The notes beneath the pieces are model-generated. The model saw only the letters and a list, made by a program, of their open reading frames with translations, was not told where the DNA came from and searched no databases. Both the position numbers and the translations under genes were made by a program. Positions 35,047 through 46,967 of a DNA stretch of 64,000 bases are shown here, one piece after another; position 1 is the stretch's first letter, and every line of letters starts with the position of its first letter. Origin of the DNA: Thermothelomyces thermophilus ATCC 42464 (lineage: Eukaryota > Ascomycota > Sordariomycetes > Sordariales > Chaetomiaceae); assembly GCF_000226095.1 (NCBI RefSeq), contig NC_016474.1:1302001-1366000 (forward strand). The letters run 5' to 3'.

Positions 35047-35468
35047 AATTAGCGGGTTGAATTTTTTTTTTTTACCGAAATAGGGATGCTGCTGCTCAGA
35101 GGACGTTGTACCGAGGGAAGAGAGAGTGTTGTGAAAAGGCGGACAATAATGATCTCAAGGTTCTGGAAGCAGAGACAAGAGTCCCGAGAGGTTGAAATTG
35201 GGTATTTAGAACCTATTACTTACTCACACATCACCTGAGGTATCAGTTTCGCTGGCACTGGCCCGAACCCGAGCACTTGCCTTCCTTCCAAGTAGGTCAG
35301 GTTCCTACCTAAGGTACTTAGGTAGATTCCGTACATTAGGTAAGGCACGTACTCAAGTTGACAGGTAGCAAGAACCTAACGCTCGCAGGTGCCCTATTAC
35401 CAATCAACCTTTCCTTAAAGTAAGGTACTAAGTAGATACGCCCTTTCCCTGCGCGCAACAGCTTAGAG
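35047..35468. other. Intergenic region between the SRA/YDG-like gene and neurochondrin
   Basis: Likely promoter of the SRA/YDG-like gene. It contains a perfect inverted repeat at 35305-35325 and several GGTACCTAA/AGGTAGG words. Otherwise nothing. Confidence 0.5.
35305..35325. repeat. Perfect inverted repeat (9-bp arms, 3-nt spacer)
   Basis: CTACCTAAG, GTA, CTTAGGTAG. It lies about 260 nt upstream of the SRA/YDG-like start. It could be an operator-type site for a dimeric factor; it also belongs to the dispersed CTACCTA word family of this window. Confidence 0.6.
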
Positions 35469-37632
35469 TCACCTCAGCGTAATCAAGGCCCCCACCACGT
35501 CGTCCAGTGCCTCCTCCAGCGCGCGGTCCCCCTTGACCTTCTCCTGCAGCTGATGGGCGATCCCCAGCACGGCGCTCGTCGAGTGGACGTACCTCTTCTG
35601 CACGCCGGGGTGGGTGTTGACGAGCAGGGTGGTGACGAGCTGCAGCACGGCGACCTGGCACTCCTCCGTGACGGGCGACTGCTTGGCCTCGGGCACGTCC
35701 CACGCCGCCACGTGCGTCACCAGGTCCATCCAGGCCTCCCTGGGGCCGGGCCGCTCCGTCTCGGCGAGCTGCATCAGCACCCGCACGATCTCGATCCCGC
35801 GCGCCGCCTCGTCCTCGTCGTCGGCCGCCGAGCTCGCCTGGAGGATGCCCTCCAGGTCCCCCACCAGCACCTCCCACCCGCCATTGCTCAGCACCGACTC
35901 GCGCCCCTTGCGGTCGGCCGCGACGCCCTCGAACGCGACCAGCACGGCCCGCCGGAAGTCCAGCCGTCTACCACGCTGTTGCTGCTGCTGCTGCTGCTGC
36001 CCATTCCCGCCGCCGCCGCCGCCGCCACCACCACCACCACCGCGGTTGCTGCCGCTCTCCCGGTACAGGTCGACGAGCATGTCGCAGAGCCCGCCGACCT
36101 CGCGGCGGAGCAGCTCGCCGTCGTCCTCGCGGGCCCAGAGGGCGAGCGCCCGCACGGCGGCCAGGACGAGCGGGTCGTCGGCGGCGACGTCGGTGCCGAT
36201 CGAGTCCCACGCGAGCGTGAAGTGGGTCGCCCCGGTCGCCGGGGCCACCGCCGCGCCCGTGCGCGCTTCCGGGTGCAGGCCCATGGCGCCCGCCACGGAG
36301 GCGTCCCACCGGTCGCGCAGGTACTCGGTCGTGAGCGAGAGGGTCTCGGTGAGCGACTTGCGGAGGGAGAGGAGGCGGTCCGGGGAGATGGCGAGAGAGA
36401 AGGGAGCGGAAGAGGAATCCGGTGCGTCGAGGGCGCGGAGGAGGTAGCCGATGAAGTGGGAGATTACGTTGAAGGCCGAGGTCAGGCGGTATGCGGTGGG
36501 CGGGTATTCCGGCGTGTTGAGTTGGGAGAGGAGCGTGGGCAGGCTGGCGCGCAGGTCGACGAGGATGAGGTTGATCAGGAGGTAGGAGAACGGGCTGGAG
36601 CTGGAGGAGGACTTGCCGGCGGTATCCTGGTCGGCGAAGAGGAGTTGAGGGGCGTGGAAGGGATAGAGCTCGAGGAGGGCCGCCGAGAGGTTGGTGAAGG
36701 CGGCGCGGCCGGCGGAGGTGGGACGGCTCGCGACAAGATTGCGAATGAAAGTTCCGAGGTCTGGGAGCCACTTGGGATTGGATGGCAAAGCCTAACACCC
36801 ATGATGAGTGAGCTGCCCGAGATGTCAAAGCTGACGTTCAAAGGGGTGACAAACCTCTGGGTTCAGTCTTGGCAGCAAATTTGCGAGGAAGCTGAGAAGG
36901 GTGACGGCATCGGTCCCCTTGAAGGATGCAACGAGGCTGCCGACGGTGCTGTCAATCTTGGATCTCAGGCTGCTCTTGTCTGTCGTCGCCGCCATGGCGG
37001 CATTGAGCCACGCAAACAAGAGGGTGTCCAGGGCAAGGGGCTGCTTAGCGGCGATCTCGGTCAGGGGAGCCAGGTCCTCCACCGCGGTGGTGAAGACACG
37101 GGCGCCATCTGGCCGGCTGACTAGGCTCACCAGGGCCTCGAGGGTCAGCCGTGTCGTCTCGTCAGAGCTGGCTCTTTGGTCAGTTCATCATGCCGCGGAA
37201 AACTAACACACAGGTACCCAAGTAATCAGCAGGAGGGAGCGCTCACCAGTGCACTAGACAGGCGACGAGCTGTGGTATCCTGTCGACCAGTTTAGGGTCC
37301 TGCTTTGCGCTCTCCGGGAGCAGGGCGGTAAAAGTATGAAGCACCGAGACGGCAAGGTCCAACATGTCATTGGACTCTTTCCGTGATTCATCTGACTGCT
37401 TCTGCTGCCCGATTCCGCTCTTGATCAGGCGTGCGAGGAACTTGGGCGGAATACTCGCCCAAAGATCGGTGATGACCTGCTCGTTCCTCAACTCCGGCGT
37501 GTTATCTAGCACTGACTTGAGCAAGGCGAGGCCGACAAAGCGCGATGTGTCGTCCTTTGCGCTTAGCAGCGTTTGGATTTTCTGCACCGACGCCGCCCGA
37601 TCCTCGGTGGGAGGAGGGTTACTCGTGCTCAT
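35469..37632 (-). CDS. Neurochondrin-family protein
   Basis: Three exons, 37247-37632, 36855-37167 and 35469-36791, give 673 aa. All-helical, armadillo-like architecture: AASVQKIQTLLSAKDDTSRFVGLALLKSVLDN and DLWASIPPKFLARLIKS are the standard opening of the family, followed by LAVSVLHTFTALLPES and ETTRLTLEALVSLVS. Animal neurochondrin acts in neurite growth and in dynein/cargo and SMN biology; the fungal role is not known to me. In the last exon a poly-Gly/poly-Gln stretch (about residues 512-535, within YRESGSNRGGGG... then QQQQQQQQ) interrupts the helical repeat region. The C-terminus (LGIAHQLQEKVKGDRALEEALDDVVGALITLR) is intact. A plus-strand frame of 523 codons across the gene is a shadow. 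Confidence 0.86.
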
Positions 37633-38500
37633 TTTTAGGCCTCTTGTTTCATAGGCATCAAAAGTATGTGGACTCGAGGGCTCTATTTTTTTTCTTTTCT
37701 TATTCGATTGAAGCTGGCCTCATTCATTGCAGGTTATTGCCACAACGGTTGAATGTAGAGTGCTTGAAGTCACCTCAGATATGTTAAGGTACCTTTCAGG
37801 GTTACCTTGATAGAATGCTTCTGCAGGTTTCGCTGTTCAGGGCAGGTACCTTACATCATGTGGGGCCACAGCGGCCACTGTGAGCGGGTCAGACACCCGA
37901 CGACTGACTGTTCCTCGAGTCTCCAGCTGCTGGATTAATGGATTATTTGTTTGGTAGCCTTCGCCCTCATCTGTTGTTTTGCCCAATTAACGCCGCCCGT
38001 CTAACCATCAACTACGGTACCCAACCTGTGTTGCCAGAAACTGTTCTGCCAAACGGAACACTCCTGTCTAGACGATCGAGGTAATTGAGGGCTTGGAATC
38101 CGTGAACTTCCCAAGAGTTCCCGGCCTCTGTAAGTGTTTGTGTGTGTGTGTGTGTGTGTGTTGTCGATGGCGGCCGATATGGCCGGAAAGACACGCCACT
38201 GCAGCTCCTGTATCAGGTTGATGGCTCTCACCCGGTCGCGACCTTCAACAACTCACAGCACCCCATCACTTCCAGCCTAGCCATCAGGGACACAGGAGCA
38301 TAAACGGATTAAGCACTTTATGGGTGCCAAAACGCCTTGTGTTGGCCATTGCGATGACAGCCAGCATGATGGAGACGGCGCCGAAGGCCGCCAGCGATGC
38401 GACGCAGCGGAAGTTAGTCGCAGAAGCACCGAGAGCATTTTTGTCGCTCGCAATCTCCTCGGCGTTTATGTACTCCACCCGTCCAACATCGGATGATGAT
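37633..38500. other. Intergenic region right of neurochondrin
   Basis: Neurochondrin promoter plus unassigned DNA. A (TG)11 microsatellite lies at 38139-38160. A short minus-strand frame at 38284-38478 has one hydrophobic span (VASLAAFGAVSIMLAVIAMA) but no family support and may be part of the decayed kinase locus. Confidence 0.45.
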
Positions 38501-38506
38501 GGCCTT

Positions 38507-38977
38507 TAGGTGTTGTGACAACCCAGGTCACCATGAATGACATTACGGGAATGGATATACCGGACGGCGTCGGCGGCTTGTTTGAGCCAAAACTGGGCAC
38601 CAGATCGGTCAGCCTTCGCAAGTGACACAAGTAAAGATCATGATAGAGGGTTTTTTTCCCACCCTACTCGTAGGCCGTTCGAGTCACCGGCGAATAGACT
38701 TGTCCAGGGTTCCATTCCTGTGGTGTTGAAGGAGCAAACCACGCTGTGTCCGCTCGATTGAATGAATTAAGACCTCGCCGTAGTACTGGAGAATGCGTGT
38801 GTGCTGGCCAAGGCGCTCGTAAACCTCCTTTTCTCGTTCATGATGCTGATGGGTATTATTTGATGCAATTTTTATGGCGTAGTCGGAATTCTTGATCAGG
38901 CCAATCTGGGCGAACGACCTTTTTCCAATGCCGTCGACATCGGCAATGTCGATATGACGAGGCACGGGCTCATCCAT
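38507..38977 (-). pseudogene. Broken protein kinase gene (N-lobe and catalytic loop only)
   Basis: The first frame (38684-38977) opens MDEPVPRHIDIADVDGIG, followed by SFAQIGLI, the ATP-lysine region YAIKIAS, a helix with HEREKEVYERLGQH, and ILQYYGEV and a hinge at GLLLQHHRNGTLDKSI. This is the N-lobe of a fungal-expanded Ser/Thr kinase group. A second segment (about 38507-38602) gives WLKQAADAVRYIHSRNVIHGDLGCHN, the HxD catalytic loop, then a stop. The two segments are not joined in frame by any GT-AG intron I could place, and the DFG segment and C-lobe are missing. I read it as a truncated, decaying host gene. Confidence 0.6.
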
Positions 38978-39390
38978 CGTCCCCCGTAGTGGATTGTGCT
39001 TCGAGTCTGGAATTGACGATGTACCTACCTACTCAGGGACTTACACGTAACAATATCGCATTGGAAGGTGAAGATCGTACTGCTTCCTTCAGGTATTTGG
39101 TGGCCTGACCAAACCCCTCCTACCTTGTAAGGTACATACATACGTTAGTAAGTGTACTGTAATCCGTACAGATTAACTACTGTAACTCCAGACTTGGACA
39201 CCTATGCACGGGCCATCTAACTCAGCCCCAGCGTGCGATAAGATAACGACGGCGGCAGCTCGCAACAACAACGACTTGAGCGTCGAGATCCAAAATCGGG
39301 GAGTCGTCAGCAGAGCCTCAAAGCGGCGCCATCGGGAGCTGGCACTTACAGAACGTCGATGATAATGGCAGATATACAACCTCACCCAGC
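38978..39390. other. Intergenic, promoter of the CLC gene
   Basis: Promoter of the chloride transporter and 5' flank of the broken kinase. TACCTACCTA lies at 39022-39031. No gene. Confidence 0.45.
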
Positions 39391-40379
39391 ATGGCCCCAA
39401 CGAACGCAATGAACAACTGGGCGTCGAGTGCGGGACCCTCGAACTCTCGACCAAGTCGAACGTCGGAGGATCGCGGCCATGGCAATGCCCACAGCAGGCC
39501 GTACGAGCACGGGGACGACGAGTCGGACGAGTTGGACCTCCTGGGCGACGATCCGGACCCTAGCAATGCCGCCGCTGCCGACGACGGCGACCCGACCGCC
39601 ATCCTGCGGGACGACCCCCTCCAGACCGACCTCTCCTCCCCGCTCACCTTCAAACGCAGGCAGAAACAATCCCACTTCCTCTCCCAACCCGGCCGTATCC
39701 TCAACAGGCTCGTCGGCCGTCACTATTTTTCTTCTTCTCCCCGAAACAGCCAGGACCTCCCCCGACCCCTCCCCCGGACAACAAGACCAGCGACACCGGG
39801 GACGACGACCGACCCGTCCGTCAACCTCAACCTGAACACCCTCCTCCCGTCGAACGACAATCCCGACCAGACGGCCGCCCCCCACTACAAAGACCTGGCC
39901 TCTGCCCACCCGCACCACCCACACGACTGGTACGCCGAGGGGCCCGGCCGGCGCGTCGGCTACGAGGACCTGACGGCCATCGACTGGATCTTCGAGTACA
40001 CGAAGGAGCGGCAGCGGCAGCGGGCCCTGCGCGCCCGCACCGCCGCGCTGCACGTCCCGCTGCTGGGCCACCTGCAGCGCCTGCTCGACGCCAGCCAGGT
40101 CTGGGTCGTGTTGCTGCTGTCCGGGGTCGCCGTCGGCGCGCTGGCCGCCGCCATCGACGTGGCCACCGACTGGCTGGGCGACGTCAAGTACGGCTTCTGC
40201 AGCGGCGACGTCGACGGCGGCCGCTTCTACCTCGGCCGCACCGCCTGCTGCCTCGGCTACGACGAGGGCAGCCAGTGCCGCGGCTGGAGGAGGTGGGGGC
40301 AGGTTTTGGGCGCCCGCGAGGGGGGCGCGACCTGGTTCGCCGAGGGGGCCGTCTACTTGTGTTTGGCGGTAGGCCCTTT

Positions 40380-40410
<31 letters not shown>

Positions 40411-42566
40411 GTATTTTGCAAAGTATGGTGGAGGTCGGAGAGGCTTACGTAAAGCACAGGTCACCTTTGCCCTCTCGTCGGCGGTCTTGGTCAAGGAGTA
40501 TGGCATCTACGCGAGACACAGCGGGATACCGGAGATCAAGACGGTGCTGGGGGGGTTCGTGATCAGGAGGTTCCTAGGGGTATGGACCTTGATCACCAAG
40601 TCGCTGGGTCTGGTAGGTTTTGCGGTTTTCTTCTTTTCCAAAATTGCTCTACCTGGGGCTGGATACTGACCTGACAAAAGGTTCTGGCTGTGGCATCTGG
40701 CATGTGGCTAGGAAAGGAGGGACCGTTGGTGCACGTCGCTTGTTGCTGTGCCAACATCTTTACCAAGCTGTTTCCCAGCATTAACAATAATGAAGGTCAG
40801 TTCGTTTCGCTCGCCCGTTGTGACGGATGGTGGGACAGACACGGTTGACTAACCCCGACACAGCGCGGAAGCGAGAGGTGCTGTCCGCGGCTGCGGCCTC
40901 TGGCATCTCCGTCGCCTTTGGCTCGCCCATCGGCGGCGTCTTGTTCTCTCTCGAGGTGAGATGGTGTTATTCAAACATCTCCGGTTACCGCACGTGCACG
41001 TGCTGATTCAAGCAGCAACTCTCCTACTACTTCCCCGACAAGACGATGTGGCAAAGCTTTGTGTGTGCCATGACGGCCGCCATGGTGCTGCAGGCATTTG
41101 ACCCCTTCCGGTCCGGGAAGCTTGTCTTGTACCAGGTGACGTACACTTCCAACTGGCACGGCTTCGAGCTCGTCCCATTCGTACTGCTGGGCGTCCTCGG
41201 AGGCGTCTACGGCGGGCTGTTCATAAAGGCCAACATGGCGGTTGCGAGGTGGAGGAAGTCCACCCCGTGGTTGCCTGGGCCTGTAGCACAGGTCGTCATC
41301 GTAGCCATCCTCACTGCCCTCATCAACTACCCCAACCGCTATATGCGGTCACAGAACTCCGAGCTGGTGTCGGATCTCTTCTCCCAATGTTCCGAGATGC
41401 TTGACGACCAATTCGGGCTATGCAAGACCGGCGCCGCTTCCGCCGCCAACATTCTCCTGCTGCTCCTCGCCGCGATCCTAAGCTTTGGCCTCGCGGCCGT
41501 CACATTCGGCCTGCAGATTCCCGCCGGCATCATCCTGCCGTCCATGGCCATCGGCGCTCTCACGGGGCGCGCCGTCGGCATCATCATGGAGATCTGGCAA
41601 ACCAACCACCCCAAATTCATCGCCTTCCACTCCTGCGAGCCCGACATCCCCTGCATCACCCCGGGCACCTACGCCATCATCGGTGCTGCTGCCGCGCTGG
41701 CCGGCGTCACTCGCTTGACCGTCTCCATCGTGGTCATCATGTTCGAGCTTACCGGCGCGCTCACGTACGTGCTCCCCATCATGATCGCCGTCATGATCTC
41801 CAAATGGGTCGGCGACGCCTTCTCGCGGCGAGGCATCTACGAGTCGTGGATCCACTTCGACGAGTACCCCTTCCTCGACCTGTCGGAGGAGACGACGCCG
41901 ATCCCGGACATGCCGGCGTCCCAGATCATGACCCGGGTCGAGGACCTCGTCGTGCTCACGGCCACGGGCCACACCATCGCCTCCCTGTCGTCCATCCTCG
42001 ACGCGCACCCCTACCGCGGGTTTCCCGTCGTCTCGGACCCGCGCGACGCCATCCTGCTCGGCTACATCTCCCGCGCCGAGCTGGCCTACACCCTGCACGC
42101 GGCCACCCGCCCGCCGCGCTCGCTGCCCCCGGAGACGGAGGCCTTCTTCGCGCATCAGCCGATGGCGGACCCCCGCACGACGCTGGACCTGCGGCCGTGG
42201 ATGGACCAGACCCCGCTGACGCTGCCGAGCGGGTGCCGGCTGCAGCTGGCCGTGAGCTACTTCCAGAAGCTCGGACTGCGCTACGTGCTGTTTGTGGACC
42301 GCGGCGTGCTGCAGGGGCTGCTCACCAAGAAGGACGTCTGGTACGTCCTCAACGGGGCCGAGGAGACCAGGCGGACGAGCGGGACGGCGGGCGCGGGGGA
42401 CGGCGGCGTGGGTGCGGGTCGCGGCGGAGCGCACCTGGGCCTGGCGAGGGAGCATGGGGAGACGGAAGAGGAGGGAGAGGAGAGCGCGGGCTTGCTGAGG
42501 GCCGTCGGGCTGGCGGAGGAGACGGGACTGGCCAGCCCTGGAGTGGATAGGGGAAGCATATTATAG
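39391..42566 (+). CDS. CLC-family chloride channel/antiporter
   Basis: Moves chloride (likely in exchange for protons) across endomembranes or plasma membrane. Five exons: 39391-40368, 40460-40612, 40681-40795, 40864-40955 and 41016-42566, giving 962 aa. A disordered, Asp/Ser/Pro-rich N-terminus covers about 220 residues; the channel domain follows. Signature motifs: GSGIPE-equivalent [16 protein letters not shown] with the gating Glu at about residue 390, [12 protein letters not shown] (about 435-446) and the GxxxP turn AGIILPS (about 616-622). Two C-terminal CBS domains follow (about 745-805 and 830-890; [14 protein letters not shown] and [24 protein letters not shown]). CBS domains point to nucleotide control. 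Intron 1 holds a 29-T homopolymer. The layout is like fungal Gef1-type proteins; subfamily is inference. Confidence 0.95.
40382..40410 (+). repeat. 29-T homopolymer inside CLC intron 1
   Basis: A run of T that fills a third of a 91-nt intron (40369-40459), starting just 13 nt from the donor site. Confidence 0.85.
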
Positions 42567-43905
42567 AGAGAGTGGCTGGCGTGATGCTTTTTGGCCGTTT
42601 CATCTTTGGCCCGCTTCACTTTGGACGAAGCAGATAGATCCATAAATAATACCCGAGGCGCAGCGCAATACCTCGCAAGCTTGGCCCAATGATCATCGCA
42701 CCCTTTTGCCTGCACATCCTCCGCAACCTTATCAGCGGCGGGCTCTTGGCTGTACTACAAAGCAGAGTCGCTCATGATTTTGGAATGTTTCCGAGAATCG
42801 GACTATGTAGGGCCCCGACGACGGCGAGCATGATCTTCAAAATGCCACTTCCCCCCCTCCCCCCGGCCCCCCGCGGAGGAGTTGCAGTTCCCGTAGATTT
42901 CGGTGCCGCCGTTTCGCCGGCTTCCAGCTGCCCGCCGTCCGCTTTTTTCGTTTGGATGGTCAATGAATCCTTTGGCGATGTGTTTCTTGCCCTGTTCGTT
43001 GCATAAGCGTGCATAGCCCGTCACCGGAGGCGTAGATCGTGGTGTACGTGAAGAATTGGTGAGAACCGTCCGCTCTCCAAGACACCGCCGCGCGGATATG
43101 GAGAGGTGGAATCTTCAGCGTGGGGTGCCTGGGGGATGACCTCCCCCTTTATGTTCTGCAGCGCAGCGCTCGAGCTGCTACTGTCCTCTTCCACGCCCAG
43201 GGCCACATCGCCTTTGAACTACTAACCGCACCTTCTTTGACACATTGTGCCCATAAGGCAGGCTCGAGGCCTCCAGGACTGGTCGCGGTATTGGCTATGT
43301 AGTAAGCCTAGCCGTGACGGGGCCTTCGTTGAGTGCAATGACTTATCTCACTTGCCGCACTCGCCGAGCGAGCAAAAAAAGGAAACTCCGCTTGTGTCTC
43401 TTGCTCGGCTGTTTGCATACTACCTGCTCTCTTGGAGGGATGACTCGAACCTTCTTTGCTGGGTAGGTGCCTTGGAAGTAACGCTCCATCCTCCATCAGA
43501 CTCACCAACATTCATCTCATTTCTCGCAACCACCTTCGCTTGACTGGCTGCCTGCTGTGCTCGTATCCTTTCGACTGGTGTGTATTACGATGGCATGAGA
43601 GATACGGTAGGCACCGATGCTGGGTCCGGTCCTCCTTCCGGTTTACTCCTGACCGAAGCCTTTGAGAGCGGGACTCATACGCTGGGTCTCCCTTTCTGCT
43701 TCCTCGGTGTGGTACGGTTGGATTGACACAATTCCCCCATCTTCATCATCCTCGACTTCGTATATACGCGGGCCAAAGAGAGCGAGCGAGGTCTTTCGTG
43801 TGTCTCCTCTGTTCCAAACTTTTGCTCAATCGCATCGCAAACAAACCTATGTATCGATAGCCATCTTCTTGAGGCAATTGCTGTAGTCTTCAGCAAGCAA
43901 TCACC
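42567..43905. other. Intergenic region right of the CLC gene
   Basis: About 1.3 kb without a credible gene. Short frames appear on both strands, none with a family motif. Base composition is close to average. Part of it is the CLC 3' flank, and the right end may be the promoter of the kinase-like locus. Confidence 0.45.
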
Positions 43906-44983
43906 ATGTCCGTTCGGCAGGCGGCGGTGGGCTCCTTGCTCGCCTTCCCCTACGAAGTAGGCAGGGTCCTTACTCTCCGGCGCAGCGCTGTATCCCTCGG
44001 AGAGGACGGCGACAGAAGCTCAGGTGATCCGGGTCCGAATAAAGCAGTTGCAACAGCCGTGGACGCTTTCCTGTGGCATGGTTGTTGAGATTCTAGACGG
44101 CGCCTCTGATCTCAGAAGTCGGACCGCCCAAACAGCGGTCAGCGCCGATGGCACACAAACCGCGTTCCTGAAGCTCTACGATTGGCGATACGCAACACAG
44201 CTCCGTGACGACAAAGAAATGGGTCCATGGGCGCAAGTGTGTGCCGCAGCGTATGCACAGCTCGTGATTGGATGGCCGTGAAGAGCTAGGGAAGTTTCTA
44301 CGCCGGCTCGAAGAGGACGAGAGCCATTTTCGAGTCGAGACGGAGGACGGCTGGGACGCCGGCCAAAACGAGGCTTTCTGGCCTACCAATCGCGGGCCAT
44401 GTATCGCTCCGAAACGAGCGTCTACGGACGGCTCGAGGAAAACTGCAGGGGAGAGCCTTTGGCGTCCCGTCTCGTCGCGGCCGTTGAGTTGGACATGGCA
44501 CCCCCGGAGCTCGAGGATCACTGCCGGGAACACTTCCAAGTCAAGGGGATCCTGCTGGAATACATCGCCAATGGCTTTGGCTTTACCCTGTCAGAGCTCA
44601 GCTTTCGCGCACCGCCAGAGAGCTGGCAGGTCGTCGTCGAACAAGCCGTGAAGATCGCGCGGGCGCTGGGAGACTACGGCGTGCTAAACAAGGACGTACG
44701 ACCCAACAACTTCATGGTAAGACCTCGGCGCGGGAGCCACGGTGGCGACGCGGATGGTGGGCCGTCAGGAGAGTACCGTGTCTTCGTGATCGATTTCGGC
44801 CAGAGCCGGCTCCACCGCGACGACGAGTCTGACCTTGACTGGGGGCGCGCAAAGTGGCGGCAAGACGAGGAAGGCGCGGTTGGGCTGGTCATGCAGAACC
44901 GGCTGCGGATGCTAGGCAAGGAAATCATGTACACCCCATCGCAACGCTATCGCGTGTTCGCCGAAAGGGAGAACGATGAATGA
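43906..44983 (+). pseudogene. Fungal kinase-like protein gene with disrupted frame
   Basis: Three coding-like segments follow one another. About 44024-44265 gives VEILDG, FLKLYDWRYA and KEMGPWAQVCAAAYAQL. About 44268-44385, in the next frame, gives EELGKFLRRLEEDESHFRV. 44399-44983, back in the first frame, gives MYRSETSVYGRLEEN, VKGILLEYIANGF, then the catalytic-loop equivalent NKDVRPNNFMV and the metal-binding DFG equivalent FVIDFGQSRL, ending FAERENDE. This is the layout of kinase-like (phosphotransferase-fold) proteins amplified in filamentous fungi. No GT-AG intron explains the two frame changes, which look like two compensating single-base indels near 44,265 and 44,390. Either a recently damaged gene or two assembly errors. 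The 5' part from 43906 is uncertain. Confidence 0.55.
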
Positions 44984-45321
44984 CGGAAATCAACGACCGG
45001 GCGCTTGCTACCTCGACTACATAGTATTCACCCAGAGCGAATAAGCCACGAGTTGGACGAGCAGTGATAGCAGCGATCGTATCGGTGACCCACAGTGTGA
45101 CTAGTGAACATACCGTCGTTAATGTAACCTGACCAGGTTAGGCCGTGTTTCAATTGACCCTTGTCGCCTTGTTGCCATCCACCGCCCATCAATTCACCTC
45201 GCTCGGCTTGCTCAAAAGCCGCAGAGGCAGTTACCACCGTCAAGCTTGGTCAGTTCAGAGGTGGTGCTTTTTAGGTCCGTTAGGTGCTAGCGACTTCAGA
45301 GAGCGATATCTTGCTTTTGAC
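44984..45321. other. Intergenic, promoter of the proline-rich gene
   Basis: Short gap with no gene or notable repeat. Confidence 0.45.
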
Positions 45322-46624
45322 ATGTCAAATTACAAGGAGATACTCAAAAAAGGGTGGCACCCCGAAAAAGATGGCACGACGCTCAAAGGGCAAGTGGTAC
45401 GGTACCTTAACTCTGATGGCTTGTTCAAGGTTCTTGCACTAATTTCGTGCTTAGAAGAGTCTCATTGGTCGTGGTGACGACGTAGGTTCCCAGCTGTTGT
45501 CATGAATCATCCCTGCCAGTTGCAAGTTTATTGACTGAGAAACACAACAGAACACTCGCCGCAGCTATCATGTCGCAACGCCCCTAAACTCACTGCGTGA
45601 CCCGGCAAGCTTCGGCCCGCCGCCCAAGAGGAACTCCAACGTCGTCATCGGAGCAACTAGCCCGGCAACCTCCTCATCATCATCACCCGCTTCTCAGACC
45701 GGCCCGGCGGTCGCCCCACGAACAGCGGCAGCGCCGGAGCCCGCATCAGAGGAACCGCCGCCGCAGCCCAACCCGTGGCGTCTCGACACGACCGGTCTCT
45801 CCACAGCACATCTCCCCCCGCCTCCGACGCGGAAAGACGGGACAGACGGGCGCTCACCACCAGCACCACCACCAGCACCAGGAGGCGGAGGGGCTAAAGC
45901 ACCCCCGAGTCTCCCTCCACGCCTGCCTCCAAGGTCAGGCACTGCATCCCCAGCAACTCCGTCTCCGCCACTACCGCCAAAGCCACAGGCCTCAGCAACA
46001 ACTACAACATCATCATCAACACCATCCCCAGCCCTTCCAGCCCGGCCACAAGCTTCATCCCCAACCACGGGCCCAGCCCAGGGTTACCTCAACCAGTCAG
46101 CCGTAAACCGCCTCGGGGCAGCAGGGATCTCCGTTCCCGGCCTCGGCATTACCCCTTCCTACCCAAACACCTCATCGTCAACAGCAGCAGCAGCGCCCAC
46201 CCAGGCACCCGCCACGGCCAGCCCCCCGAAACCGCCGCGGCCGCAACCGTCGCACATGAGCGAGCTGCAATCCCGCTTCGGCCAGCTCAGAACCACCGCC
46301 GACAACGCTGAGCGGCACGGGGAGCAGATCGCTGGGGCCTCGAGGGCGGTCGGGGCCCTGCAGCAGCAGCAGCAGCAGTTTGGGGGTGGAGCGGCGGCGG
46401 CTGCCGGAGGAGGTGGTCCTTCCGGCCTCGCGGCCGTAGCGGGGAAAAAGAAACCGCCGCCGCCGCCGCCGAAAAAGAAGGATATTCAGATACCGGGTTT
46501 TGGCGCCCCGGGACAGAAGCAGGAGCAGGGACGGGAACTGGACCATAATAAGCGGGGGATTGGGGGTGGTGGCCAAGACGACGAACCGCCGCCCATTCCT
46601 CTGGCGACCAAACCGCAATTTTGA
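45322..46624 (+). CDS. Proline-rich protein, adaptor-like (SH3-ligand candidate)
   Basis: Three exons, 45322-45396, 45455-45481 and 45551-46624, give 391 aa. The tiny 27-nt middle exon was found because it encodes KSLIGRGDD, which completes a conserved-looking N-terminus: SNYKEILKKGWHPEKDG, then TTLKGQVKSLIGRGDD, then PLNSLRDPASFGPPPKR. Most of the rest is Pro/Ser/Ala-rich with many PPxLPPR-type SH3 ligands (PPSLPPRLPPRS). Then come YLNQSAVNRLGAAGISVPGLGI, a helix SELQSRFGQLRTTADNAERHGEQIAG and a KKKPPPPPPKKK stretch. This resembles fungal cortical-patch or actin-linked adaptor proteins, but I cannot name the family with confidence. Without the first two exons a wrong start would be chosen. 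Confidence 0.72.
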
Positions 46625-46967
46625 GTTTCTGGGGGAGGGGAAGGATTCTACAGCGGATGGATATAGTGATTGGTGGTCAGGGCTACGACTATAATATGGC
46701 ATGTCGTTGGTCACATGCAGCACTGCCACATCAACTGGGAAGGGATAGAGAGAGAAAGAGCGGGCGGGGGAGAATTTCGTATTGTCTCTTCTCGTTGGGC
46801 CAAGGCCACCAAGCCTTCAATTGGCGCGGCACCTGTGCGGAAGACTCGTGATGGCTCCCGCTGCGATTCCACTGTGCAAACCGTAGTATTTCTGGCGTGG
46901 GCAAAGAGGCGGAGCACCGAGGTTTTTAGGGGGCGGATGGTAGGTAAACAAGGACTTTGCCAATCCC
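46625..46967. other. Convergent gap, proline-rich gene / TCTP
   Basis: 3' flanks of two convergent genes. No gene or repeat of note. Confidence 0.5.

Noticed and set aside
35553-37124. 523-codon plus-strand open frame over neurochondrin
   Set aside because: It runs through exons and introns of the minus-strand gene and has no recognisable domain.
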